A stretch of DNA of 64,000 nucleotides from Neodiprion pinetum. Lineage: Eukaryota > Arthropoda > Insecta > Hymenoptera > Diprionidae. Of the stretch, positions 12,669 to 24,267 are shown piece by piece; the stretch's first letter is position 1; the number at the start of each line of letters is the position of its first letter. The translations under genes and the position numbers were made by a program. The stretch is from NCBI RefSeq assembly GCF_021155775.2, contig NC_060235.2, positions 18,307,193-18,371,192 on the forward strand. Reading direction: 5' to 3'. The notes beneath the pieces are model-generated. The model was not told the DNA's origin. It ran no database searches and saw nothing but the letters and a program-made list of their open reading frames with translations.

Positions 12669-13110
12669 GTGAGCGGAAATCAATTTGGTTCTCAAAATTT
12701 AGGGTTTAAGAATGCTCTGGTCACTATTACTGATTTTGTGTACCTACAACTACGCTTGACAAAAGTGAACCGACGGACGGTAATCGGTTTCTTAGACTTG
12801 GCCAAAGCTTTCGACACGGCCAGTCATGACAAACTATTAAAAAAGTTGGAGGATATTGATTTTCGAGGCATTGCTCTGTAGTTATTAGATAATTATCTAA
12901 AAAACAGATCTCAATCAGTCAAGATGAAAAATGTTAAAGGTAGCTATAAATGTGTAAGTATCGGAGTGGCACAGGGAACAATACTGGGTTCATTGTTCTT
13001 CATTATCTACATAAATAGCCTGTTCAGAATTGGTTCTTAATATTATTGCAAATGCAAATATTACCGCTGTTCCTTGTGGTGCTGACGATTAAATTGGTTT
13101 AAAAAAAAGT
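12669..13110 (+). pseudogene. Non-LTR retrotransposon reverse transcriptase fragment (5' part)
   Basis: On the plus strand the translation contains QFGSQNLGFKNAL (the QFGF-type motif), VIGFLDLAKAFDTASHDKLL (the catalytic F.D..KAFD block), a YLKNRSQSVK segment and GVAQGTILGSLFFIIYINSL (a decayed GVPQG box). CGADD followed by a stop at 13078-13092 marks the decayed second catalytic block, normally [FY]ADD. The protein is broken by an in-frame stop at 12879-12881 (after GIAL) and by later frameshifts. This is a dead reverse transcriptase of the Jockey/CR1-like non-LTR class; the exact clade is not resolved. Confidence 0.85.
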
Positions 13111-13258
13111 GTCAATGATTAAACTGGGAATAACTAAGTATTGGTTATATAAGAATAGCCTTTCATTTATCGTAGCCCAATCAGTAGGCATTACTTTTGG
13201 AAATTAGATACCGTGATTCCGTACTGAACGAGTTCGAAAAGGTTATTGATGGTGCTCG

Positions 13259-13775
13259 GTTAAGGTCATGTAGTACTCCTGCCTTTACCGACCGAGTAAA
13301 CTCGACCTATTTTTTCTTATATTAAATAAACAAAAGGATTGAAAGTGTTGACATTTCGCCGGTGCATCGCAACCAAAAAACGCGCGAGCGTGCTCCCAGC
13401 AAATCGTGAGATCATCATTTATTTACGAAATTATTTCAATTCCTAGTTCTCGTCTAGCGACCTTAATATTGTACGAAAACAGTCTCACGATGGCTCACTT
13501 TACTCTTCGTTCTTGCCGGGATTGCGCAAAGTATCCCAGTTATGAACTTTTTGGCCCCTGAAATACGGGTAATATGGGTATAGTAACACGTGTCAAAAAA
13601 CTAGACATTTTTTTTAACGATTTTCGGGATATGAGTAACTTTCCTGAATTTCGTTACAAAAGAGCGTTGCACCGTCGAAATTTGAACCTTATCTGTTCGT
13701 TTGTTTATTTAATATAGGAAGGAAAGGGGTGAGTTTGCTCGATCGGTAAAGGTTGGAATACCACATGACCTTAAC
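13259..13775. mobile_element. MITE family D inserted in the reverse transcriptase remnant
   Basis: Inverted terminal repeats of about 80 bp start GTTAAGGTCATGT and include CCTTTACCGA.CGAG and TATATTAAATAAACAAA on both sides (13259-13340 and 13694-13775). Reverse transcriptase sequence flanks it on both sides, so it landed in the older retroelement. There is no coding content of its own. Confidence 0.85.
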
Positions 13776-13990
13776 TAGGAAAACGCATTGAAAGTACCTC
13801 GGGATACATATTGACCAGTGCATCAGTGATCAGTTTGTGACGATACTTATTGTTAACTTAAAATTCACGAAGAACCAATTATTTTCAAAAGCACAAATTA
13901 GGAAGGATATTTTTCTCAATCAAGCAAAATGTGACCAGCATGATAGAAGACGAAATTGTTTTGTGAAAAATTCAACAAATTCGGTGTCTT
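13776..13990 (+). pseudogene. Reverse transcriptase remnant, 3' part
   Basis: Directly after the MITE the plus strand reads KYLGIHIDQCISDQ from about 13795. This is the KYLG..ID signature that follows the catalytic centre in non-LTR reverse transcriptases. It is preceded by a stop and followed by decayed sequence. It is the continuation of the fragment at 12669-13110, interrupted by MITE D and by a missing piece around the insertion. Confidence 0.7.
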
Positions 13991-15809
13991 CTAGGAGATA
14001 CAATTGCTTCACACTTATCCACGAATCTATCATTCAAGAGGAAAAAAACAACATATTTTTATCTTTTCGTCTTACGATTATATCGTTCATTTGAAAAATT
14101 GAAACATAGAAGTTTTGCGGAAATCCGTAACCAAGGAGATAAGAATTACGAAAGAATTGTGAATACTCCGTTTGACAGGCAAAATTAAATGAAACTTTGA
14201 CGCGAAAATCTTATCCGATTGCAGTAAATATTCATTCTTCGAATTTTTCCAGCATCCCCCCCCCCCCCTTGCCTTCGATATACAGGGTGTGGAAAAAAGA
14301 AAAAAAAAAAAGATTGCCAAGGTTAAATCTTGAGTAATTTTTAACAAGGGATCAATGGTAACCTTTGCTTTAACCTTGAACCTCATCTTCGAGGTAATTT
14401 TGAGATCAACTTCCGTTTTTCAAATGGGAATCATCATTTTTGGTGTCAGAATCGGAAAGAGCGATAAATTTTAAGTTTAAGTATGCGTTAAGGTCTAGGG
14501 TCAACGTGACCTCCACGGGTCGAATAAAGGTGAAAAAGTATCCTTGGTAACAATAACGCGAATAATTTTGAGCATCCGCATCTTTCGCAAAATGTTGCAC
14601 ACAAAAGTTGTTAGGTTCGGCCAGGACGATCTGATTAATAAAACCTTAGCTTCGATTCAACATGATCGATTCGACACTCTGACTAAGCACGAAGATCGAA
14701 AACAGTATGTCATTCAAATTGTAAGTGAATATAAAAAGAAATTTCCAAATGTCACTAGGAAATGTTTAATAAAATAAATTGCGTTCATTAATAAGTTAAA
14801 AATTTATAAATCCTGTCACATTTTTTCAAATAAATTGCAAAATTTTAAGAGTAACTCAGATTTTAAATTAAATTTTCTGGTTATCGGAATATTTAACACT
14901 AATTTTACTTATAATACAGTTGAAATGAGATATTTTTTTTGCAATAAACAATTAATTTTTACATAAATAATGACAATTTTTCGGTCAAAATAAAAAAAAA
15001 ACGAATAAATTATTTTTAGTTTAACTTTTGAGCAAGTAAATTTATCGAAAAAAGTTAAGAGAAAGTTTTTGTAGAGCGTTCAATTTTCTACAAAAATACT
15101 TGTTTGGCATTGCCATATATGAACTGGCATCGAAACAAAAAAATTAATTGTAAAACGTGCCAAAACCCCATGTTATTTAAATGGGAAATGTATCGTCTTT
15201 GTGGCAGGGTTCGATATCAATATCAAGGGCTTGTATGGGTCTGATATTTTCTTCAAGTCACGAGTTAAAAATTTTAGGGGCCCTGCAAAGTCAAAAACCA
15301 AATTGGTAAATAACGGACACCCTACTATATATACACCAAAAAAAAAAAATGTAAGCAGGAAATTTGTTTTCAAATTCGTAACCACAGACCAATCTTTTTG
15401 CTTAACCGGTTTTTTCGTCACGTTCACAGCGGAGGCTCTGATTTATAACATGCATTTTTTCCGAATTATCCGTACGCTGATTTTTACAAGTAAGAAAAAA
15501 TTGGAATTTTCGAAAAAACGAATATTTTTTCCCGCCAATTTGAATTTCGTAATTCCAACTTCAAAACCGTAATCAGCGATTCCCAAAACCTATGCATCAC
15601 CTATGACGTTCTAAATTCGTTCACTGGAAGAATGTGCAAATGAGATATTGTTCTTTAAAATTTCGCCCTATTTCCCAAACGATTTCGGATGGAACTAAAA
15701 CTGCGAAATAGCATTCGCAAGATCCCCCCCCCCCCCCCCCCCCCCGTTAAAAAAGAAACCCAAATTCCGCCACAACCTAGTATCGGTGTATCAAATGTCG
15801 GCCGGCTAC
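13991..15809. other. Intronic repeat debris
   Basis: The block contains a C-run (14256-14269), an ATACAGGGTGTGGAAAA-type transposon end near 14279, and a TAACGGACACCCTACTATA end near 15311. A GTAGAGCGTTCAATTTTCTACA hairpin near 15072 is also found inside MITE copy 22150-22671. A C-run of about 22 (15725-15746) lies just left of the alternative exon. A plus-strand frame at 14544-14777 is not recognised. Confidence 0.55.
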
Positions 15810-16103
15810 CTCTTTCCTGATGGCCCCCTTGACCGGAACGGTTTGAATCGGCGGCCCGTTCTCAACGAGTAGGCTCTTGGTGCTGCCGCCCCTGACCCTG
15901 ACGCTACTCCAGCGCTGCCTGGGGGCGAGTTCGGCGATCCTCTCGCCGCGTTCGCCGTCGCGAAGCGAGCCGCCGCCCTTGGCCCTGAGGGCGCCTAAGA
16001 TCACGGGGGCGGTGGGGGCGGCGGGGGCGACGGGGACCTGCAGCTGGCCCAGAAGGTGCTCTGACATGGCCCTGGGCGACTTGAGGCAGGCCATATTGGT
16101 TTC
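15810..16103 (-). CDS. sei: Candidate alternative 5' coding exon of sei (short-form N terminus)
   Basis: A GC-rich minus-strand open block of 294 nt (98 codons) has phase-0 ends: acceptor CCCCGTCCCGCCGCCAG|GAAACC and donor AGGAAAGAG|GTAGCC, a weak donor match. It reads ETNMACLKSPRAMSEHLLG, then an Ala/Pro-rich part, then RQRWSSVRVRGGSTKSLLV and ending AIRKE. Joined to the S1 exon it gives RKE-VLSLGADV. It may be an internal exon following 24268-24597, or itself a first exon starting at MACLKS, whose ATG has A at -3 and G at +4. The role would be an N terminus without the PAS domain. The uncertainty is the donor and the lack of any recognised homologue; a chance frame in GC-rich DNA is possible. 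Confidence 0.5.
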
Positions 16104-16289
16104 CTGGCGGCGGGACGGGGGCGGCGATTCTAACTGATCCAGCAGCCGCGTTGACGCCGAGGAATAATTCCCGCCGCGGGCATTTGAACCGCAGCCCGCC
16201 CCCCGGAGCAGAAGCTGTTTACGTCGTATCACCACCGGCGGCGGAAGCCGTCCGAAAATCGTCGAGGAGACCCGCCCCCCACCCCCCAA

Positions 16290-16332
16290 TACCGCCGCCG
16301 CCGCCGCCGCCGCCGCCTCCTCCTCTTCCTCC
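16290..16332. repeat. (CCG)n / (CCT)n trinucleotide tract
   Basis: GCC/CCG repeats followed by CTC/CCT repeats, about 190 bp upstream (minus-strand sense) of the alternative exon, inside a CpG-rich block of roughly 15.8-16.35 kb. Such a block could serve as an internal promoter or 5' UTR; that is inference. Confidence 0.8.
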
Positions 16333-16399
16333 TCCGTCGATAAAGAGGACGACGATGATATCGAGCGAGATCTCGACTGCAGTCGGGATCTGACTGTTT

Positions 16400-19162
16400 T
16401 CTTTAGGAAGTCAATCTTGGATGATTATCTCTCTTTGGTTTTTCGGTTTTTTACCTTGTGTATTATTTTGGTCTGTTTTTACTTATCGAGATTTTTCTTA
16501 CGGCAAGCCTTTTATTTATCACACACGAATTTGTTAGTAATACCCAACTTGCCCCGATTCCCTTCGCTTTCTCTGTCGATAAAGTGGGCGAGGATATCGA
16601 GCGCGATTTCGATTGCACTTGGGAATTGACGTTTTTCTTTTGCAGGTCAATCTTGTATATTGTGCGTTCTTTCTTTTTGTTTCTCGTTTTCGTATATCTT
16701 TTTTGTGGCAAGTTTTATGTTTCACTCACGATCTTATTAATTCGCACCTTCTCCACCTTCTCTCCTTCGTTGATAAAGAGGATGACGAGGATATTGATTG
16801 GAATCTATCTCGGTTGAATTTGTTTTTTCTTCGTTTTATATTTGATGTAATTTTTGTGTTGTAGTTTTTTTTTTCCTTTTTTTTTCTTTCAGCAAACCTT
16901 CTCTTTATCTCTCACAATTTTATTATTATTATACAGGAATAACTTGCGTAGGAATTTTATTTTCCACAATCGTTTTAGTTTCGTTTTATCTTTTTCATTA
17001 TCATTGACACACTCGTCTTTGTTACTCAACGCGTTCTATAATACCGAAAGAATTAGAACGTGTTCTTTTATTTATGTACTAGCTTTTTTTTTTAATATCT
17101 TTTCTTTTAAATTTGGTGTTGTTTCTTTATCGTGCAATATCGATATATTGGTTATTGGTGTTGGTGTTATTATTATTATTGTTATTCATATTACAGTATT
17201 TGATATTAATTATAATAGTGTTTCAATTCATCAATACACGCAAATCCAACTCATTCGACAACTCGTTTTTCTATCGTGCGTAGAATTGTTGTACGATAAG
17301 GTATTACACATTTTGTAGATTTCACAACCGTGATAAAATTTACCCAGCGGATTATCCTTTCTCTCTCTTTCTCTGTCATCCTACTTTTAAAACGCTGTCC
17401 CAGTCGTCACATGTATTATGCACAGCAGCTTTTTCGCTAATTAACCCGATTCTACCTGTACACGGCCATGTACGTTCTTACCATTTATTATGTATACGTA
17501 CAGGTAATGTGATAAATTATTTGTACGTGCCTGTGTGCGTTCCTTTGTAATAATAATAATAATGGTGATAATAATTGTTATTATTTTTATTATATTGTTC
17601 TTTCTCTTGTTTTCGGTATCGAACGTTTTATCACAGATCGCGGATGACGAAGAATATTATCGTACTCGTTTATTTTTTCATCTGTTTATTTGTTCGTTTA
17701 TTTTTTCGTATATACTTGTGTGTGTAATACTTTACTTGGCAGAGTGAAAATAAAGAACGACACCTCGGTGTTGTGGAAAAATTACAGAGATATTAAGCAG
17801 TAGGTTTGAATTGTGTCTGTACGCGGATATTAGAAGGCGACGAAGTGAAAATAAAAGAAGTTATCGTTTTGCGACGAGGTATAAAGCTCATTTTTTTTAA
17901 ATATATATCATATCCATGTATAGTATATTATTATTTGAAATATATAACAGGTATTGGGTATCATCAGGTACGCAAATATACAATACAACGTTTATTGTAC
18001 ATGTATAATAATTTGGTGAGATTGTACGTCGTAATTATGTGTGCCTTCGGAGCGATCATTTTTTGGTTCGGTTGTTTGTTCGTAGTTTTCTTTCTTCGTT
18101 CTGGCTATCGGGAAAAACGAAAATAAAACAAATAGCCAAGTACTCGATAATTCATGATAACAATATTACAGTAGTATGTAGAAAATAACGGCAATTATTG
18201 GAGGGAACACGCGGTGTTATTTATAGGTATATATTTAATATGTGGTCAGTAGATTTCTTGGTTATTCACTCAATTCATTTATTCCTGGATATATTAATGT
18301 GTATATATATATGTATAGAACAGGTTTGTGTCTTTTTTTATAATATTATACATTCATTCAATAATACGCGAATATATTGACATTGATTGATTTAACTTTC
18401 TTCGAATTACATCAGTCTAAATATGCAACGATTATTGATCAAGTAATTTACGAATTACAGCAAAATTTTCTCCTCTCTCATTCAAAGTGAACTAATAGCA
18501 AGGTAAATTTTGCAAGTCTCATTTTCTTCCCAATAATTTCTCTTTCGTTATCATTACTAATAATTTTAATTTGTATGCATAATTCACGTTCTCTTTTTGT
18601 AATATAAGCTCGAGTGACTTTATCATTTACAACGTACTAGGTATAGTATATCATGCTTAGACAATATTATGCGGACAGATATTTTCGTGTGACTTTTACT
18701 TGGGTGTATGTGTTATATTTTCACGTCGTCAGAAAATCGCTCAATCGTAAACAAATTTATTTCGTTATGGGTAGGAAACGGAAGAAGGAACATATCAAAA
18801 AAATATCAACGTTAGATAAAAAAAAAAAAAAAAAAACAAATCAATAAATAAATTTAACAAAAAAGAACAAGAACAAATGGTGGATATAGAAAATGAATGA
18901 AAAATACCCTCGTGTAAAATGCGACACGGTTTCCTCTACTTGATCATGTACATTTGCACCTAAATACATATATATATATATGTCAGTATATACAGTGAAA
19001 AACGGTGAATCAATACGGAGCCTTTAACCTTTCTTGTTAGTCTTATGGTACGTGGAATATAGATGAGTTCATTTATACATTATACATTATACCAATGTAT
19101 AAATACACACGGTATAAAATCGAATTCGGTACCTTGATACTCTTGTGCTTGACGAGTGGACC

Positions 19163-19220
<58 letters not shown>

Positions 19221-22149
19221 ACCACAGACGTCGGTACAAAAGGAAACTGTATTTCACTACCGCTGTATAATTTCTATTTATATTGTAAATATATATACAT
19301 GTATACGTATATGTGTGTGTACTTTGTGCTTCGTGTTGTATTCGTGTCGTCGTAATACCGCGAGATAATGATCCTTTCCTCGCGTTTGGTGCTTGTTTTC
19401 AATTTTTCGTTTTATGTTTTTTTTTTTTTAAATATTTGTTTTATTTTTTCTTCTCCTTTGCTCCTTTTCTTTGATTATTGTACGGTTTAGTTTCCGTATC
19501 ACTTTCCTCCCCTGTTATTTGACTCGCTCAAAGAACGAGATCAGTGGTGCAGGTTTTTTCTTTGCACCTCCTTCGTTTTATTTTCTGGTTTTATTTCGAT
19601 TACCGTTTTATCTTTATAATTTAGTCTCACTTTTGGCACTGTATTAATTACGTTATAATTGTAGTAATGATAACGTTGCAATAATACTCCTCGGCTAACT
19701 ACGCATTCATAAAAAAATTGGATTACGTATTAATATTCATCGTCATCCTCTTTTTCAAGAAGCTTCATGATCAGTTTTTATCGCTCGTTTATTTGATAAT
19801 TTTCATTATCAATTCGTTTCTCTATACCGCAACTTCATCACGTAAGTTTCTTCACCGTTTGACACACCGTTGCGATAATGTTTCATAGTCCACTTCACAC
19901 TCCGTTACACGTATACATATTTTTCTTTCATCTCATACACGTGTATATCAATATTTTCGTAAGAATTGTCAATTGCGTTACGTAGAATAAAACGTTTCGC
20001 AGGGTCGCCGGTAGAACGGAAGCGATGAAACGGAATCTTTCATATGAAAATAAGTAAAGGATTTTTATTTGGTATTTAGCACAAATACGTCACTCGTGAA
20101 ATCATGATTTCGAAAATAATAGTAACAAAGCAAAAACGAAAGAAAAATACGAAAGATTGACTGGCAGTCAACATCACTGACAATGAATTATCAACAATCA
20201 CGATCCGCGATGAAAAATTGGGATGGCAAGAATGAAAAGAATACAAAAACAAAAGATGACAAATGTACATAATACTAGAAACAGAACGAAAAAATTGTTA
20301 ACACTATCGGGAACAACGAAGGAACGGGAAAAAAAAAAAAATTCCTCATTTATTTATGTTTTTCTACTACAGTCGAGATATATTCGGTGCAACGTTTAAC
20401 GAAACAATCTCACTATATCGTCTTCGAATTATAAAAACGATAAACGCAACGTGTGAGATGAGAAAAATACAGGGGAGTGTAAAAGAAGAAAAAAAAAAAA
20501 AAAATGCGCGCGTAGAGAACAATGAAAATCAACGATCAGGTATGACGAAAAAAAAAATAAATAAATAAACAAAAAACCCGCATACCGTATTTCAATACGA
20601 TCGGTGCGGTGTAATTCGAAAACGAAATTTTTTCACGTTCGATAATCGCGACGAGGGTTGTGAGAAAAATCAAAAGAAAAAAAATAAATAAATACCCTCT
20701 AAGCAAAGGGTGATCCGCGAGGTTACGTTTGCAGAGAGGTACGCTCTGCTCTGCTTTAGGCGCTTGGTACGACGGACGAGCAGAAATTGTTACAACCAAC
20801 TGCGACGCTTCTCTCTCAACGGCGAAACGAACGATCGGAAGCTGACGGGGAGTGAGATAGAGACAGAGAGAGAGAGTGAGAGAGAGAGAGCGAGAGAGAG
20901 AAAGGGTAGGCGTAGGGGAGGGGTAGAAAATTCCTCGCACACCTGTACAACCCCCGGGTATTGATTGTTCTTCCTGCGCTGGCGCCATGACTCGTGGTTG
21001 TGAACCCACCCCCCTCCGCCCCCCTGTCGCTCGGTTTTCCACCCCCTCTGTTCACCCTCCTTTCCCCACTCGTGCCTTCAGCATCCCCCGGAGATTCGAG
21101 AGGGCGTGAGCGTCTAGTGCCGCGAATTGCAGATCAGAAGAGAGCGCACGGTCTGCGGATTCCGGCTGTTGTTTTGTTTATGTTTTTTTTTTTTTTTATT
21201 TCTCTTGTTCGTTCGTCGTCGACATTTAGCCTCGTTTCTAGGTTAATTTTTTATTCAACTTTTTATTTCAACTACCGTGGTTTTATCCGTTTAGCTTATA
21301 GCTCATGTATAACATAGACGTGGGTTTAATATACCTTTGTACGTAGACCAGACACTCGACCTCTCGCGGAACTAACTTGAAACTGAACCACGCTAGGTGG
21401 AGCTGCGCACGGCAACGTGCAGCAATTAACGCGCGCGATTCGCCAAGTTCTACTTATTTGCACACTTCGGAGTTTCCTGGTGCGGGAATGCCGCGGTAGA
21501 AATTCTGTCTTTTACGTGTGTACGTGCGTACGTGTGTTATAGATTGATGTTAAACGTATGTATGTGTGTGTAACACAGGTTTTACCGCTCGCCGAAGGGG
21601 AAACTAGAGTAGATTTGGCTGAGGTTGAAATGAAAATTTGAGGGGAAAAAAGCTCGTAAGATTACCGCATGTTAAACGTTTCACGGATTTAAATTATAAT
21701 ATTACTCCCTTCGAACGATGATATAACGCGTTTATATTTTACAGGTACACGTCATACTTATATTTGGCCTCAGGTTAACATTATTATCTTGTATCATGCA
21801 TCGTGTTTGATATGGCATAATAATTGTCGTATATGCATAAGTAACGTACAATATATGTGACACATGGAGATGTGGAAAGATTGTGTGCCGTGGGCGTCTT
21901 TTGGTTTTCTTTCCTATTTACGAATTCAATATACCCGTATATTATTGTTTCGACCGAAGCTGTTTTTTCGGTAAACAATTGAATTTTTCTCTCACAAATA
22001 CGGTTTTTGGCCGGTAGGTAGAAACATGTGGGCCGGTGATTGAAGGAAATCAAATATTGGCGGGGCTGTGGTTCGATATATATATATATATATATATATA
22101 AATGTATATATGTGTATATATATGTATATATATGTATATATGTGTGTGT
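16400..22149. other. Intronic sequence, simple repeats and one GC-rich island
   Basis: T-rich on the plus strand at 16.4-18 kb. Three diverged direct copies of a GATAAAG.GG.CGA.GATATCGA motif occur at about 16340, 16580 and 16775, suggesting an old tandem. A 53-nt A-run is at 19165-19217. A GC-rich island with (GA)n at about 20860-20902 and C-rich tracts spans about 20.7-21.15 kb; no exon could be assigned to it. Confidence 0.5.
19165..19217. repeat. Poly(A) run, 53 nt
   Basis: A homopolymer of 53 adenines. It could be the tail of a retroposed sequence on the plus strand, but nothing recognisable precedes it. Confidence 0.95.
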
Positions 22150-22671
22150 ATTAGGGTGGTTGTTATTTTGGTCATGTCGGAATTTCTTCACGTTCACCCT
22201 CCAAAAGTAATCAACGTGTAAAGACATTTTTTTTCCTGACAACTCTAACACGCTTCGCCAAGTCGTTGAATTTTTGTATCGAAAAATGCGTGCATTTGAA
22301 ATATTTTTAAGAAAATTGTTAATCACTTTCAAACTATATGTTACAAAGCAATTTCCTCCAAACGTTTTTTAAGAAATTTAATGCTCTAAAAAAAAAGATC
22401 TCTGGTAAAATTTTCGTAAATCTAATATTCATCACGTTATTAGTGATAAAATGAAGACAATTCTTCGCTGATAACGTGTTAAATATTAGATTTAGGAAAA
22501 TTTTACAAGAGATCTATTTTGTAGAGCGTTAAATTTTCTACAAAATGGCCACAGAAATTTTTTTATAACAGTTTTGAAAGACTAAAAGTTTTTTTCCATA
22601 TATGTTGATTACTTTTGGGGGGTGAGCTCGAAGAAATTCTGACATAACCAAAATAAGAACCACCCTAATAT
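22150..22671. mobile_element. MITE family C, copy 2 (about 520 bp, with internal hairpin)
   Basis: Ends ATTAGGGTGGTTGTTATTTT and AAAATAAGAACCACCCTAAT are inverted repeats, and the next blocks (GTCATGTCGGAATTTCTTC, AAAAGTAATCAACGTGTA) match copy 1 at 7457. The centre is a second inverted repeat of about 45 bp (22397-22440 with 22470-22513). There is no coding content. Confidence 0.85.
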
Positions 22672-22979
22672 ATATACAGGCCTATGTAAAGTATGTTCAT
22701 TGATGTATGTATAATTATACGTATTATGAGAACCCCAAGGCTTGCGTATGCAAATACAGAGGAAACAAAGAAACACAAAAACTTTCACGATTCTACAAGA
22801 AGAATAACTGTTCCCTCATTTTTCTCTTGTATTTTGTATTTTCATTTGGATCCAATTATTCAATCGACGATGGACAAACATTTATTCGAATTGTACAATA
22901 TGATAATTTCATTTACTGGATACAATGTTGTGTTGAATATGTAATAAAAGGGAAGCTGAAAGCAGAGATTTTTCAAAAT

Positions 22980-23650
22980 CTAATTGGTACTCCAGTTTTC
23001 AAGTTATTCAAATAACATCATTTTTTTGAAATCGAATAATATACAGAAATCGGATCAACCGATCTTCATTATCAATGTCCCAATTGACGCGAATCTTCGC
23101 TCAGAAACGAATAGATCTTAGATTTGATCGGTGCCCTGGTTTTCGATTTATTCGAATATCAAGGTCAAAAAAAAATGCAATGACGATATCCCGAGATCGG
23201 CTCAGCCGATTTTCATAACTTTGATTTCAATTAATACAACTGTTCTTAACCCATTGTCAGAACTGCCGATTTTTGAGTTTTGAGTTCAATCAGTGCTCTA
23301 GTTTTCCGATTACGTGTTTAATAAATTGAAATAAAAAAAAAAAAAAAAAAAACCAATCACGACACCTTGAGATCGGATGAACCGATTATGTGGTAATTTC
23401 GGTCTCAACCGTCGAAGTTCTCCTCATCCCAGAACTGGCAAGTTTTCACATTCAATCGGTGCTCCGATTTTCGAGTTATTCGAATAGCAAAATCGAAAAG
23501 CAACGAATTATGACATCTCAAGATCAAGTAGACCGATTCTCACGATTTCGGTCTCAATTGACGCGGCTTCCAACTCAGAACTGGATAGATATCAGATTCG
23601 ATCGGTGCTCCGGCTTTCGAGTTACTCAAACAACAAAATAAAAAAATTCA
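22980..23650. repeat. Diverged minisatellite, unit about 150 bp, four to five copies
   Basis: The phrase TCGGTGCTCCGGTTTTCGAGTTATTCGAATA recurs with changes at about 22985, 23130, 23290, 23457 and 23600. Each copy is followed by an A-rich stretch, a GAGATCGGATGAACCGATT block and a TTTCGGTCTCAATTGACG block. Spacing is about 145-165 bp. Copies are well diverged, so the array is old. Confidence 0.8.
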
Positions 23651-24267
23651 AAAAAAAAAAAAGTAAAGAAAACAAACCATTCACATAATTGAATAACGTT
23701 TATCGAACTGGAAAGAGATCCGAGCGAAGAGTTCGTGCAATCACTCCTACTTATTATACAATACTGAGAAAAATTTCATTACGCGTAACCATTTTGCGCT
23801 ATCGTCGATCCTTTTTTTGTAATTGCAACGCAAAATCAGTTTGTTCGGTTTACTCTGATTTTTTAGTTAAACAAGGCTTTAACGTCAACTTATCGTTTCA
23901 CAAGCGTTAAATTTTCGCAACGGTTACGAGAAAATATAGTAAGAGTGATCGTAATGAGAACGAATAGTAACGGATACTAGACTTTCCGCTAACAGCTAGA
24001 AAACTAATTTTCATTTTCTACCTAGAACAATATTTTTCGATCGCGGTAAAGAATGAAAATAGTCAAGGACTGAGCGGTAACCGGAACCAAAAATTTCTCT
24101 CTCGGTAAACAAATTAACGACTTACAGTTGTATTGCGTAAAAACCACAGACGGTGGACGGACAGAATTCCCGGCATACTTAATTCGTAGGGGGAAATTGG
24201 CAAAGGGATAGAAGATAAAAATGGAAAAGTAAAAAACGGGGAATCGGCAGGATCGTCGACTCCTCAC

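Noticed and set aside
15877..16137. Plus-strand frame MVLPPLTLTL...
   Set aside because: Antisense shadow of the candidate minus-strand exon with GC-driven composition.
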